From contig NC_092862.1 in the NCBI RefSeq assembly GCF_032062135.1, forward strand, positions 95,129,248 through 95,193,247: a stretch of DNA of 64,000 bases, in the 5' to 3' direction. Source of the stretch: Pyxicephalus adspersus. Lineage: Eukaryota; Chordata; Amphibia; Anura; Pyxicephalidae. The notes under the pieces are model-generated. The model saw nothing but the letters and a program-made list of their open reading frames with translations, was not told where the DNA came from and did no database searches. The translations under genes were made by a program, and so were the position numbers. Every line of letters starts with the position of its first letter. Position 1 is the stretch's first letter. Of the stretch, positions 25,441-36,749 are shown in pieces.

Positions 25441-25870
25441 ATTTAAAAGCAGATTACATAGTAATCTGCTTTTAAATTTTCCGCCCCCACAATCCATCAC
25501 TCCAGCGCATCACCCGGAAGATGTCACACATCTTGCCGGGTGATGCGGTGGCGATGTCCCCGCCCTGCTTGATTCCCCTGCTCGCATCTCCCGGAGGCTG
25601 ATCTCCGGGTGATGCTATGGGGATGTCCCTACCCTGTTCACTCTCCTGCTCGCATCACCCGGAGATCAGCCTTCAGGAGATGCGAGCAGGGAGCAGCTGC
25701 AGTAGATCCAGGGGGTGCTGCCAGCGGGAAATCTCCGCTGGTATCACCCCCTGGATTTACTAATGGTGATCGCATCTAACTGCAGATGCATTCAGCGGGG
25801 AAGGTGGGGACCCCAGCGGTATTTAAAAGCAGATTACTCCGTAATCTGCTTTTAAATTTCCCGTCCCGCC
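25441..25870. repeat. Paired hairpins and GC-rich repeats in the piggyBac 5' region
   Basis: The inverted repeat TTTAAAAGCAGATTAC / GTAATCTGCTTTTAAA occurs twice, near 25442-25477 and 25819-25855. Between them are internal repeats around CACCCGGAGATCAGCCT and GATGCGAGCAGG. GC content is far above the surroundings. The region may hold the transposon promoter, but no TATA box is convincing. Confidence 0.7.
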
Positions 25871-26078
25871 ACGCCCCCCGACGGAGAAGCGCCCCGCCAT
25901 CACAGCGGGATTGTGCGATCGCCGCTGGAGCGCGGGGCTAAGGTAAGAGGGACCCCCAAAGTTACCACGAGTGTGACTCGGGGTTACCGCTTTTTGCAAT
26001 TTTTCCCACCCCGAGTCACACTCGGGAATACCGCTAGGGGGGGTTAATCAGGTAAGCAGTTAAGGTAAAAATGTATGC

Positions 26079-27620
26079 TTATAGCTTTTTCCTGGAGTGT
26101 TCAGTGTTAGGACAATCCTGCCGGATGCTCAAACAGTAATAGTCAGCCATCATATGTACATCTCATCTACTCTGATACCGTCCTTGCAACCAAGCATTGT
26201 GTAGCTCTCCAAGAGTTTCTGGCTAATTTCTGTGTAATTATTTGCTTGTGTGTTTCCAAGAAAGTCCTTAACAATGGCTTTGAATAATAACCAAGCATTC
26301 TTTTCGACTTCTGACATTGCCCCTGATTCATCAATAAAATCCACGCTCGCTGGAAGCGCGAAAGTACGCGCGGCCATCAATCGCGGTTTACCGCGGTCCG
26401 GACTCGAGTGTGCGCGTACACTCGCCTCACTGCCAGCCGGATTCCTGCCATTAGAAAGAATGATTTTTTAGGGGAACAGTGACTTTTAATGCAAGCTCGC
26501 CAGTGTAAAGCTGCCGGAGATGCGCGGCTCCGGCCGCGAGCTTTTTCAGTTGCTGAATAGCGCGATGGCGTACGATTTCGGATCGCGAATACGAATGCGA
26601 AAATCCGATTCTGCTTGATGAATCAGAGGCATTGTCTTGATGAAATGTTCATCTTTGATGAGCTGCCGAATCTGTGGACCATTAAACACATTGGTCTTTA
26701 TTTTTTCAAATGACAGGCTAGGAAATGCCAAAATTAGGTACTTGAAACAGTCTCCTTCAGTTGGCAAAGCTTTAACTGCTTCATCAGACCCAGTTTCATA
26801 TGCAGAGGCGGAAATATAATATTCTTTTTATCAACAATTGGCTCATATAGAATGTTTGGATCACCTGGTTATAGGGCAGATCTTGGAGACCAATTCCTTT
26901 CCACCCAAAGCCTTTCAGGAGCTCTGCTGTCCCACATGCACAGGTAACAGGGATACTTGGTGTATCGGTGTTGCTGACCAAGAGGGAAGCATACCATTTT
27001 AAGGTCAACACAGATGACCCAATTGTATTAGTGATATTGGGACAACTCAATGACTCTCTTTATGTCTGCATATTCTTCACAAAGAGAAAATGAATGGCCA
27101 TTTGGGACTGACCCAAATATATTGCCATTGTGAAGAAGGACACACTTAAAGAGCCGCTTTGAGCTATCGATAAATAGTCGCCATTCAGTTGAGCTATAGA
27201 TTGGAATTCCCAATTCCTCCATTAAACCAGGTATGTTATGAAAATACACAAAGCCACTGTCAGTTCTAAAGTACTGCAGAAATGCAATTTCTCTGGTTCG
27301 AAAGTAGAATACATTTGTTCCTTTTTCAAGTAAGTTTTTCTCACGCAGTCTTGATGCTAGGAGTTCTGAAGCCTTCTTCGATAGTCCTCAATCAGGTGCC
27401 AAATCACTTAACTCATGCTGATCAAATCCGTTACGAACAGAGTCTTCTTCAATTTCAAACTCTTCATCATTGTTGTCACCTAGTACATCACCATAATCAT
27501 AATGTTCTTCAAGAGAGGGTAGTGTAACGAAAACTGGCACTGGGATTTCATCTGAATGAACCACGGGGCGTATATGCCAATGGTAGACTGGGATACTCTA
27601 TTAGCTCCATTTTTACCTTT
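26079..27620 (-). pseudogene. Relic A of an unnamed transposon-like protein family
   Basis: I recognise the motif order from uncharacterised multicopy proteins but know no name. Reading the minus strand from about 27620: an IEYPSLP and VVHSDEIPVPVF linker, an acidic stretch, LSKKASELLASRLREKNLL (about 27340-27380), EWRLFIDSSKR (about 27160-27190), WVICVDLKMV (about 27000-27015), a PCYLCMWDSR Cys pair (about 26925), IIFPPLHMKLGLMKQ (about 26775-26815), EGDCFKYL, GPQIRQLIKD, AWLLFKAIVKDFLGN, LLESYTMLGC and finally MMADYYCLSIRQD to a stop at 26079-26081. It is broken by at least three in-frame stops, one frameshift near 26770, a 310-bp MITE (26320-26629) and a deletion between TMLGC and MMADYY. 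It sits just outside the piggyBac end. The two Asp-bearing strands may be an RNase-H-like nuclease core; this is inference. Confidence 0.75.
26320..26629. mobile_element. GC-rich MITE inserted in relic A
   Basis: This 310-bp insertion has inverted ends CCCCTGATTCATCAA / TTGATGAATCAGAGG and is flanked by identical CATTG (26315-26319 and 26630-26634). Removing it brings the DEHFIKT and SEVEKNAW codons of the host relic together, as in the related copy. The interior is CpG-rich (CGGCCGCGAGC), unlike the AT-rich surroundings. The superfamily is unassigned; the duplication looks like 5 bp. Confidence 0.85.
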
Positions 27621-27652
27621 AAAATGTACATATAAATGTGTACATATATTTT

Positions 27653-27683
<31 letters not shown>

Positions 27684-27740
27684 GTATACGTATATATACC
27701 GTATATATACACATATACACACACACCATATATACACAAA
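27621..27740. repeat. TA/CA-rich microsatellite
   Basis: An imperfect ATAT/ACAC tract (core 27657-27684 is alternating TA) interrupts or truncates the N-terminal side of relic A. Open frames across it are low-complexity artefacts. Confidence 0.8.
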
Positions 27741-29320
27741 ATTATTTGTGGATATTATTTTACCTAACAAACTAAAGGTGTTAGGATAAAATGGAAACAC
27801 ATTTTACTAGTGGAATGTCTTGAAGAACACACCACATGAGGTTAACAATGATGTCCAACTGAGTATTTCTCAGCATGATATAAACAATACACACATACAA
27901 AGTTGTCATGAGATCTAATAGGTGTCTTCTCAGACAACAACAGCCTAAAAAAGGAAGTGGAATCTGAATGTGGTTATAATTACACAAAAGATTTCTACTC
28001 TTCTGCTATGGCTTAAGCAAAAATTCCTTGGAAATGTGTATATTCTTCCTATGTTTAATTAAAGCCACATTTAGTAAATAAGCATTGTCTTTCCTTTAAT
28101 GTTATCGCTTTTCTTTTATAATCTGTAATCATATAAATATAAATAATAGTGTTAATAGGATGTCAGTCTGATATGTGCTTAACCAAAAGGCTGTGGCGGA
28201 AACTATAGTGGAAATTCCAATAAAAAAAAGTTAAAAAAAAGGAAAAATTGGCCCTACTATTTAATAATATCATCTACAACAAACCCCACATGAATGTGTA
28301 TCCAAATACTTGCAATTCCACTTCAACAAGCCAATGTCAAATTCATTATATTCTATTCTCTTGGTGACTACATATGGGCATCAAATCAAGTCAGTTCATG
28401 AAGACTGCGAACAATAGAATGAGTAATGTGGGAAAACGACCACTTTGTAAATAAAAATATTTATTTGTCTTTTTAAAACCAAAACAGATTTTCTAATTGT
28501 GTGTGTGTGTAAACAACCTTCATCTGTGCCTCAAACATATGTAGTCTAGGGATTGTTACTTGTATTCTGGGAGCAACAGTAAAATTAAAGGGCATGTTTA
28601 CAACAAGGTGATATTACCCTAACTGAAATTTAGGTGCTTTACACAGTGAGTATATTGACTAGGTCAACAATTGAAAACAATCTTGCTTTTCATCTTCATT
28701 TCCAGGGCTCCTGGTATGGGTTGCCTCCTGGCAGAGGCCGCAGGATTACCAGGGCACCCCACAAAGAGTAATTGGCCAGCCACCAATGGCCACTGAACTA
28801 TTTTGCTACAAAGAGGTCACGGGTCCCAAGTTCTCCTTCCAACTGAGAACAGTGTGTCAGAGAGGCAGAGATTGACAGAATGAACATGACTAAAGGGGTG
28901 CTGGGGATGCTGCAAGCGGCTAAACAGAGTATCTGCTGCCAGAGGGGTAATGTCTCTGGTACCTCTAAGTACTTATTAACTCAATCAAAAGTAATATCTA
29001 TATCTATGAACTACAGTAGGATGATTTACTGAGGAAACCAATTATAATCACTGGGTATTTACCAGTTAACAAACTGTTTTACATGTTTTACATGTTCAGC
29101 ACCTAACCTAAGCTTAAGTTAACACACTTTTTAATGTATTGGCATCCATTGTGGCATTTCTTTAAACAGGTTTTTTTTACGCCCAATCACAGAAAAAAAT
29201 TGCAGCTCACTGAAACACATATTGGACTTGCAATTTTGCATTATGGTGAACTAAAAGTGAGGTGTGCTTTTTCATACTGTGTACATGGATAAAGACACCA
29301 CTCACAATGAATTGCAATGC
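27741..29320. other. SUGCT intron, unassigned
   Basis: No exon is recognised. A (GT)n run of about 12 bp occurs near 28499. A GC-richer patch at about 28700-28980 may be an old repeat, but I could not match it elsewhere in the window. Confidence 0.5.
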
Positions 29321-29329
29321 ACTACAACC

Positions 29330-29530
29330 TGCATACATTCACCAGCCTTTTTTTTATACATTCCACAGTGATTTTTATGAATGTTGACAAGGTAGCATCA
29401 TGCAGTTGCTGGAGATTTGTTGGCAGCAAATCCATGATATGAATCACCAAGTCCAGCACATCCCAAAAAAGTTCTTTTGGATTGAGATCTGGTGAATGAG
29501 GAGGTAATTTGAGTACAGTGAACTCATTGT
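29330..29530 (-). pseudogene. Tc1-like transposase C-terminal fragment
   Basis: The minus strand reads LPPHSPDLNPKELFWDVLD, then LPTNLQQLHDA. This is the end of the DDE domain of Tc1-like transposases (usual form PPQSPDLNPIEHLWDVL), including the last acidic catalytic residue region. Nothing upstream of this block is recognisable, so it is a severely truncated relic. The open frame is short and no termini were found. Confidence 0.85.
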
Positions 29531-29579
29531 CATGTTTGTGTAACATAGTGTAACATACAATTGTGTAACAAAGCAAAAT

Positions 29580-30213
29580 TTTTTCTGCAGGAAGTAACCA
29601 TCAGAAGATAGTTACACTGTTGTCAAAAAAACACTATGGCAAGACACCTGCTGTGTATTATAATGCTGTGTGGATTATAACACACAGCAGTGCGCAGTAG
29701 TCCAGTAGTGTGTGTCAGAAAAAAGGGAATTTTCTTACATGTTACAGTGCTTTAAACCAAGGTTGCTTTGAACCAACTAACCTTAATGAACCAATGTTAA
29801 TGTGTGACATAACCCACTATACTGAAAAAGCATTCATATCCTACATTGATCTCAATAGACGTATAAGTGGATCAGTAATTAAATATATATTTTTTGTGTT
29901 TTCACCCATGACCCGTGGACAAAATCTCTGGACTAAGATCCTGGCTTGGAAAAGACATGCAGTGTTCTTTCCAGCTGCGTTTAGCTAGGCACACCACCAG
30001 GCACTTTTCAGTAACCACTATTTTTGGGTGGTCACTGAAAACTTGGGTCACAGTACAGGGGCCGCTCCACCCACCTACAACTTCTTCCCACCCAACTTTA
30101 AAAAAATAGTGGGGAGAGCACTGATGTGGTTATGTAAATCCTGGAGTCTGCTCAGTTGATGGCTGTGTTCATGGATTTCTAACACATACAATTCTAACAC
30201 AGATAAGCCCTCC
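29580..30213. other. Unassigned intron
   Basis: The GTGTATTATAATGCTGTGTG string has a near repeat a few bases on. The 29990-30110 segment contains a GTGGTCACTGAAA-like stretch. Neither could be assigned to a family. Confidence 0.4.
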
Positions 30214-30934
30214 TGTCACACTCAGAGAGACAGGGCCACTGATACAGGGGCACTATGGCTTGCACGGAGGTGGTGTAAGCCCTGAGAAGGGGCAAGGGGC
30301 ACAGCCTAAGCAGTAACCAGGTTTTCTCGAGAGCCTCTGATGTGAGGATGTTGCGCCGCTGGTTACTGCGGTCCTTGGGCACACCAAGGTGGGCAAAGCA
30401 CAGTTCCAAATCACTAAGCAGAAGGATAGTCAAAGGAAGCCGGGGACGAAACAGGCAGGAAGCAGAAGAGGTCAGGTCACACGCCAGGGGTCAATAGCCA
30501 GGGATCCAGGAGACAGACATCAAAGACACAGAGGCCATTGCGGGCACAGGGAACACAGGAGACACTGCAAACAGCATAAGGTACAGGTGTTGCAGGGATA
30601 TCCACAGGGAGACTGGAACAGCACAGGGAAGTTGGCTGATAACCAACAAACTGGACAATGAAGGGTTAACACGGGAGCTGGCACAGGAAACACTGGATTA
30701 AGCAGCAGGTTACAGGAACTAGTTCACAGAACTGGGGAGCTCAGCGCTAGTAAGACTTAAAGACAAAATGGAGTCTGAGAGCTAGATAAATAGCCAGGGC
30801 TGGTTAAGAGGCTATTTTCTGATTGGCCAGTGGCATGGACGGAGTTAATAAAGCTTGGAAACAGAGACATGCCCAGCATCAGAACTGCCCGCATGCACAG
30901 GGTAGAGATGCCTGTGATTTAGTGAGGTGTGACA
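30214..30934 (+). mobile_element. Candidate solo LTR
   Basis: This is a GC-richer block of about 720 bp that starts TGTCACACTC and ends AGGTGTGACA, giving the TG...CA form with short inverted ends. Flanks are CCTCC and CCTTC, a possible imperfect 5-bp target duplication. A TAGATAAATAG string at about 30782 and TTAATAAAG at about 30844 could be promoter-like and polyadenylation signals. No internal coding region lies next to it, so if it is an LTR it is solo. The retroelement class is not determinable. Confidence 0.45.
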
Positions 30935-32559
30935 CCTTCTGCAGCCTCTCACCTTGTGGCTTGCTTCAAAATCTTATTACATGGGGAGGGAGGAGACTAA
31001 AACACACGCTAGATTAATGTTACCTGAGTAGTTTTGATTGTCTCTGGCAAAATGTATGCATGCGTAAAGCAGTCCCCAGACATTGTTATTGAACCATCCT
31101 GGCATATCAATGAACAACTGAGCACGAGCTGCCATTGTACTTTCCCACTGACAAGAGCACAGTGGGGTGCCACTATCTCATCCACCCATTTCTCCTCTTA
31201 TTTCTGTCCACAGCTTGTTCATTCTCCTGAATGATGAAAAAACATTTCCAGCAACAAAAATCTGATGTCTGTACAGGGGTCAAAAGAATGCTTCATCCTA
31301 TTTGCAGAAAGCTATAGGTATCACTTCAGACTAGGCAAATTTACATGAACGAAGTACAAAGATGGCTTTAAAGCATAAAAGTTTTTTGTAAAAAAAAAAC
31401 TGAAACTGTATAAAGTAACAATAGATGATAAAGTTAGTTAAAAATGTATTTGTGGACCATCTTAAAGGGCATGCTGCTTAAAGAAACCTATTTTGATTTT
31501 ATAATAACGTATGAATGTACACTTCTGCAACAAAAAATGGATTTTTTCCCCTGTGTTGTTTAACAGGGATCAATTATTTTTTTTATAAGGCTGGTATTCT
31601 TCACACTGGCCATTGATGTAAGAGGTATTGCTCGCACTGACCACCGTGTTAATATACTGTGACTTGTGAACATAGTAATTATAGCAGGGGTTCCCCGAAG
31701 AGCCGAGACATTTTTTCATGGGTTCCCCCGTGTAAAAAAAGGTTGGGAAATGCTGCTGTAAAGGCATATTGTGACATTTTAGGAAGATGCTTATGCAGAC
31801 CAATACTTTTACTAATAGGACAAATTTAAACAGTATTAGGAAAGACTCTACAAGCTCTCTCTGCATGCTGCCTAATGGAAACTGAAGCCCTCAAACTCAG
31901 GTTTGAATACATTTGTCAAACAGAGCTGAAGGTACTTGGGACTAAACACCCTGTGAAACATGGCTTTGTGGTTGGTGTGACCTTTCAAAAAAAAACCTCA
32001 CTTAATTCCAAAAGAAGATTATTTGATATGGGAAAGAATCATGTTGCTATTTTGTTTGTTTAACACTATTTAGTCTACTTTGAGCCATTATAATTAACTT
32101 TACTTGGTTGTTTGACACCTGCTCGCTGTGACAGTAGGTTCTTACTTCCATATAGGGAAATGCATGAAAAAAAGAGTGGGTTTTGGATATGTCTAAAATA
32201 ACATCATCAAGAGATTGGGTTAACAGTCAGAAAAACACAATAAATAAATGTCCAATCAAAAGGACAAAATACCATAGATACAGAACGTCTGTCTCCAGTT
32301 TGCTGTTTCCCATAGGACAATATAACTGTTTGTTCAGAAGTACTTGTAGTATATTTTTCAAAGACATATTACCAAACCATTAAGATTAAAAAGGCAGGAA
32401 TATTACTCTACTGAACTGTTTCCTGTGCATACATGTTGACCCGAATTATGTAAAGTTTTAATGCGGCTAATTGTTATTTTTACTAAATCCCCCTCCTTCT
32501 TCCAGACATGGGGGTGGGAGGTGGGATACTCTTCAGATGCAGAACAGAAAGCAAAGATG
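30935..32559. other. Intron, one possible hAT-like scrap
   Basis: At 31683-31760 the text GCAGGGGTTCCCCG...AAGGTTGGGAAATGCTGCTG looks like two ends of a collapsed hAT-type MITE, but it is short and diverged. No exon is seen. Confidence 0.4.
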
Positions 32560-33110
32560 CTTACTTTGATCCATAAGTTGTCAATCAGTAGCTAATTCCA
32601 AGAAATGGGATACAACATACTTGTTACAGAACCCTGGAAAAGCTCCATAGTAGTTTCCCTGCGGTATCAAACTTATGCTGGCGTTGTGGGCAAGAGCGCA
32701 GTAGTATGCTGCATATATTCTGGTCATGCCCCCTGATTCACCCCTTCTGGGACCAAGTGAGATCTCCCATGGAAGACTCACCTCACACTACATACCTGCA
32801 CACCCTGGGTTTTTCCCTCTCCATTATAATACCCTGTCAGTAAAGGCATATGAAGACTCCATTCTTAGACACCTCATCATCGCTGAAAATTTGTGCATCC
32901 CAATTTGCTGAAAATCTACCTCACCACCGATAGTAGGTCTTTGATTGCAGAAAGTAAATGACATTTTGATAATGGAAGACCTCATTGCAAGTGTGCGGGC
33001 CACCTCCGACAAATTCCATGCTGTTTGGGGCAGTTGGGTGTACTACTGGGATACTACAACTTTAGGTGCCATCTGGACCCTACCCCCCCTTCAAAATGTA
33101 TGATGTAGAT
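32560..33110 (+). pseudogene. L1/Tx1-like LINE, ORF2 C-terminal relic
   Basis: Translating across frames near 32676-32760 gives CWRCGQERSSMLHIFWSCP, then HPFWD. This is the Cys-rich motif typical of the C-terminus of L1/Tx1-clade ORF2. Downstream frames continue with LINE-like text, but stops and frameshifts are frequent. The reverse transcriptase domain is absent, as expected for a 5'-truncated copy. Confidence 0.8.
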
Positions 33111-33360
33111 CACTTTAAGATATATATGTCTTGCTGTACCCGTAAGTTTATAAAGGCATGTGTGTTGTTCTGCCTGGCTCATTATAAACATCATGCTAAA
33201 AAGCCAATCTATGTTAATTACACATGTTATTGTTAACATTTTTGTTCCAGTATGAGGGCATTGGATTGTATGTGAACCCCCTGGAATTATTGTTTACAAA
33301 ATAAGGTATATATAGTTAGTAAATATAAGTTACTGTCCACCATAGGGCACTGTTATTATG

Positions 33361-33642
33361 GATGCTCCTTTAAAAGACCACTCAAAACCCGTATTCTTCA
33401 AACTTGCCTACCTGTCTTCTTCTGTCTTTTAAACCCTCACTGCTCACCCACCAATTCCATAACCCCTTTTCTATTGTATGCTGCTTCCCCACCTTTTTGA
33501 TTGTAAGCTATTCGGAGCCGGGACCTCTTATCCTTCTGTGTCACTGTCTGTGTCTCTCTGTCATTTGCAACCCCTTTTTAACATACAGTGCTGCACAATA
33601 TGTTGGCGCTATATAAATCCTGTTTAATAACAATAATAATGC
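33361..33642 (+). mobile_element. Rex1-like LINE, 3'-end fragment
   Basis: It starts with TTTAAAAGACCACTCAAAACC and ends with TATGTTGGCGCTATATAAAT, CCTGTTTAATAA and a short AAT repeat. Both blocks match the 3' end of the LINE at 39960-41301. This is a 5'-truncated insertion that keeps the last few codons and the 3' untranslated region. Confidence 0.88.
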
Positions 33643-34564
33643 AACATGCCAGGTGTTGCAAAAGGGGATTGCTTTTTCACTGATCACCAAAATATAGGGG
33701 CATAAAGTTATATTAATAATATTGACATATTGAAACAACATACACCACCAAAACTGAACTAACCATGACATGAACTGAAATGATACATTCCTCAGTGGCT
33801 TCACTAACTAAAGTGATTTGATAAAAAAAATAGTAAGATAGGGCAAGTGGTTCATGAAGAGCTTTGATATTGGGCTGTGGTAAAATCACTATGCAGAAAG
33901 AAAATGTCCTGAAGGAACTAATTTCTTGAGCAACCAGGACTGTAATTAATTTGAGATGTAATCCCTTTCTTTACAGCCTATGGAAAAGATTTACAGAGGG
34001 GCATGCAAACAATGCCAAAGGACAATATTTTAATATGGGTACCAGCAAACATCATTTATAGGCCTGCCCTCTAGTAATAGTATTTTTGTAATCTAAAAAT
34101 TATCAGAAAGTCAATGGTCTCATTGCAGTTTAGAAGAGCTTCTATTACCCTATTATTACCAGATTTACTAGATACCAAAGCAAACGTACTACAGTTAGCT
34201 TATGAGACAGCACATTAATATATTGTTGTAGGTATGGTGTGTCAGAATGAAATCTTGGACAAAACTATTAAATACATTTCAGATAATAAATAAATATTAA
34301 ATTGAGTAAATTTCAGATTCAGCTATTGTCGTCCATAAATAACAGCATTCAGTAACAGATGGCTTTACATAAGCAATTCTCATGATGATTTCTAGCCATT
34401 CAGCACAGTACAACAAACCCAAGTGAATTAAGGAGGAAATGATTTGCAAGTGCAGTAAGACGAGAATGAAAGAGTGCTAGAATCAAGAGGAAGTTAACAA
34501 TCTGATCCAGCAGACTGCATATAGGAGTGAGGGCTTAGTGAATGCCAACTGTAGTAAACTAAAA
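33643..34564. other. Unassigned intron
   Basis: AT-rich sequence with no recognised repeat or exon. Confidence 0.5.
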
Positions 34565-34711
34565 TTATTAAAAAAATAAATTATTATTGCCAACATATTA
34601 CTCAGTGCTGTACATTAAATAGGGGTTGCAAATGACAGACAGTGACTTAGGAAGAGGAGAGGGCCCATGCCCTGAAGAGCAATCTACAATTGCTTACAAT
34701 CTAAGAGATTT
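34565..34711 (-). mobile_element. Rex1-like LINE 3' tail, minus orientation
   Basis: GCCAACATATTACTCAGTGC followed by TGTACATTAAATAGGGGTTG is the complement of the 3' tail of the LINE at 39960-41301. The short remaining length indicates extreme 5' truncation. Confidence 0.85.
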
Positions 34712-34775
34712 ATCTATACACTCCCTTTAAATTTCCTAAAACATATACATCAATGCATACAGTACATGGGAGTAA

Positions 34776-35108
34776 AGCTACGTACACACATCAAAATTTT
34801 CTCGCCCGATAATTGGCTCAAGGGGCGGATATCGGGCGATAATCTGGCATGTGTACAGCCCGCGTCGTTTATCGTCCGTGGATCCGTCCTGGCGGATCCA
34901 CGGACGATGAACCATGAGCAATTATAATGCAAGGGAAGGGGGCGAGCGTGCAGCAGGGTGCCGCTCTGTCGTTCTTCCCCTCCCCTTTCCATAGAGCAGA
35001 ACGGTGCTGTATGTACAGCACTCGTTCATGCATCGCGTGGTTCTTATCGTTGGAAAGGATCGTGAAAGATCCTTTCCAACGACAAGAATTGCACGTGTGT
35101 ATGCGGCT
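34776..35108. mobile_element. PIF/Harbinger-like MITE, copy 1
   Basis: The inverted ends are AGCTACGTACACAC / GTGTGTATGCGGCT. Inner foldbacks are CGCCCGATAATTGG with a GGCGGATATCGGGCG partner, GTCCGTGGATCC / GGATCCACGGAC, and GTTGGAAAGGATC / GATCCTTTCCAAC. It is GC-rich and non-coding. The second copy, at 63407-63737, is in the opposite orientation and better bounded. Confidence 0.8.
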
Positions 35109-36640
35109 CTAGTTTACCTGCCAAATGGTGTGTATTTCTGTCCACACCGTCCTCTTATTTACACAACCCTGTCTGACTCGGCAGGGGACCTAATGTATTT
35201 CTTAAACCACTTGTAGGTAATCAGTATAAACTTTGAAGTCAGGAAGTCTCTAAAAAATAAAGAATCTAAAACCTAAATGTGCACAACATATTTGCCCATT
35301 ATGACACTCACCTGCCAGTGTCCACCTCAAGTACTGCAGCTGTTATATCCCTGGTCACTCCCTCTCTGCCTCTATCATTTTCTCTTGGACTTCTGCTGGA
35401 TATGGCATCCTAAGCCATCTTTTTTGGACAGGTGTGTACAATGGCAGAATGTGTTGTTCAGTGTACAGGAATGAAAACAATGCTGACAGGCAGACAGAAT
35501 GCATTATGACGGAAAATACTTTTTTTCTGTCAAAAAAAAGAAGTCAGCCTGTCAGCAATTTTTGTAAAACTCAGTATAACCCTGCTTTACCTCCATAGTG
35601 CTTTATACTGGTGTTAAAGCTTTAAATTGAGCCTATTTTAGGCTCTCCATGACATAACTGATATGTACTTGAAGACAATGAACCACAAGTAAATACTAAA
35701 TGCCATAAATGAATACCAAATGGAAGTTTGGACAGGGAAGGGAATAGCAAAATCATGCTAGAACAGGCATATTTGTTAAATCACTGATAACAATCTCCAT
35801 ATGAACTCAGTAAGGTATCCTCAAAAACTCCGGGATTAGTCAAATTTTGTTTTTTGCCACACATATGTTTTAAATATTTATAAAAAGATAACCTTTCCAT
35901 ATGTTATCCAGAGTGGTTTGTTGAGATAATGAGATGTGGGTTTCAATTCTTTGGTAAACAAGTTTTCAAAGTGTTGGGGAAATTGTGAAAATTCTGGGGA
36001 AATAATAACATTGTAGACTGAAAACACAGTATTGCTCCAATTTTTTTTAATATACAAGTCAAATATGTATATTTTAATTCAATCAATCAAACTAATGAAA
36101 TTACTCAGATAGTGTTTGGTAAATTAGGTAGATTGTCTAAAAAAAACTAAGGGAAAATGGTTAAATAAAATGTTGAGTTACATACATATTACATACAACA
36201 CCACTATTTCCTAGTTTAGAATTTTTAAAGAGTCCCTTCCCTGACTAGAACCTCAGCATTCAACCGATGTTATGACACTACTTGTACATAGTCAAGACAG
36301 ACAAATTGATAACTCGTAACAATTACAATACAGGGCCTATAAGATACCTAAATCCACTGCTGCCATATATGGAATCATCCCGACAGGTTGGATTGTAATG
36401 TTTTCATTTATTAGCATAATATACTGTGCTGTAAAGTAGAATGTGACTTTTTTTTTTTTTTTTTTATATATATTTATATTTTTATAAGACACTCTCAGGT
36501 ACAAAAACTGGCTGTACAAATTACAATATCTTCAGTACAATAACACATCACAGAAAAGGCAAATGTATACAATTTTTTTCTATAAGCAATGCACCCAAAG
36601 CTTCTCAGTTATAGTTTTATGAACTTATATTAACAAACAA
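35109..36640. other. Unassigned intron
   Basis: No repeat or exon is recognised. A T-rich run lies at 36449-36465. Confidence 0.5.
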
Positions 36641-36749
36641 CGGATAGGTGGTACAGGTGAGAGTGAAGGTGGAGAAGGGTACAGGGGGAGGAGTAAGGGG
36701 GGGAGGCAGCACAAATACAGCATAAACACGTATCCTAAAAGATATATCA

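Larger units (their letters stand above)
22788..26047 (-). mobile_element. Near-complete piggyBac transposon
   Basis: The element of about 3.25 kb is bounded by TTAA (22788-22791 and 26044-26047). The outer right end carries CCCCCCTAGCGGTATTCCCG, with a subterminal inverted motif around CCCGAGTGTGACTCGGGG. The left end reads CCTCCCTAGCGTTC. In coding order on the minus strand it contains a GC-rich 5' region with two hairpins, transposase exon 1, an intron with a minisatellite, exon 2, and an AT-rich palindromic 3' tail. The right end lies only 31 bp from the C-terminal stop of an unnamed-family relic. The transposase is dead, but its termini match those of the shorter copies, so it represents the likely source family. 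Confidence 0.93.

Noticed and set aside
27480..27800. 106-codon Tyr/Ile-rich open frame
   Set aside because: Caused by the TA/CA microsatellite.
30389..30661. 90-codon Gln/Arg/His-rich open frame
   Set aside because: Lies within the candidate LTR; composition follows local A/G-rich text.
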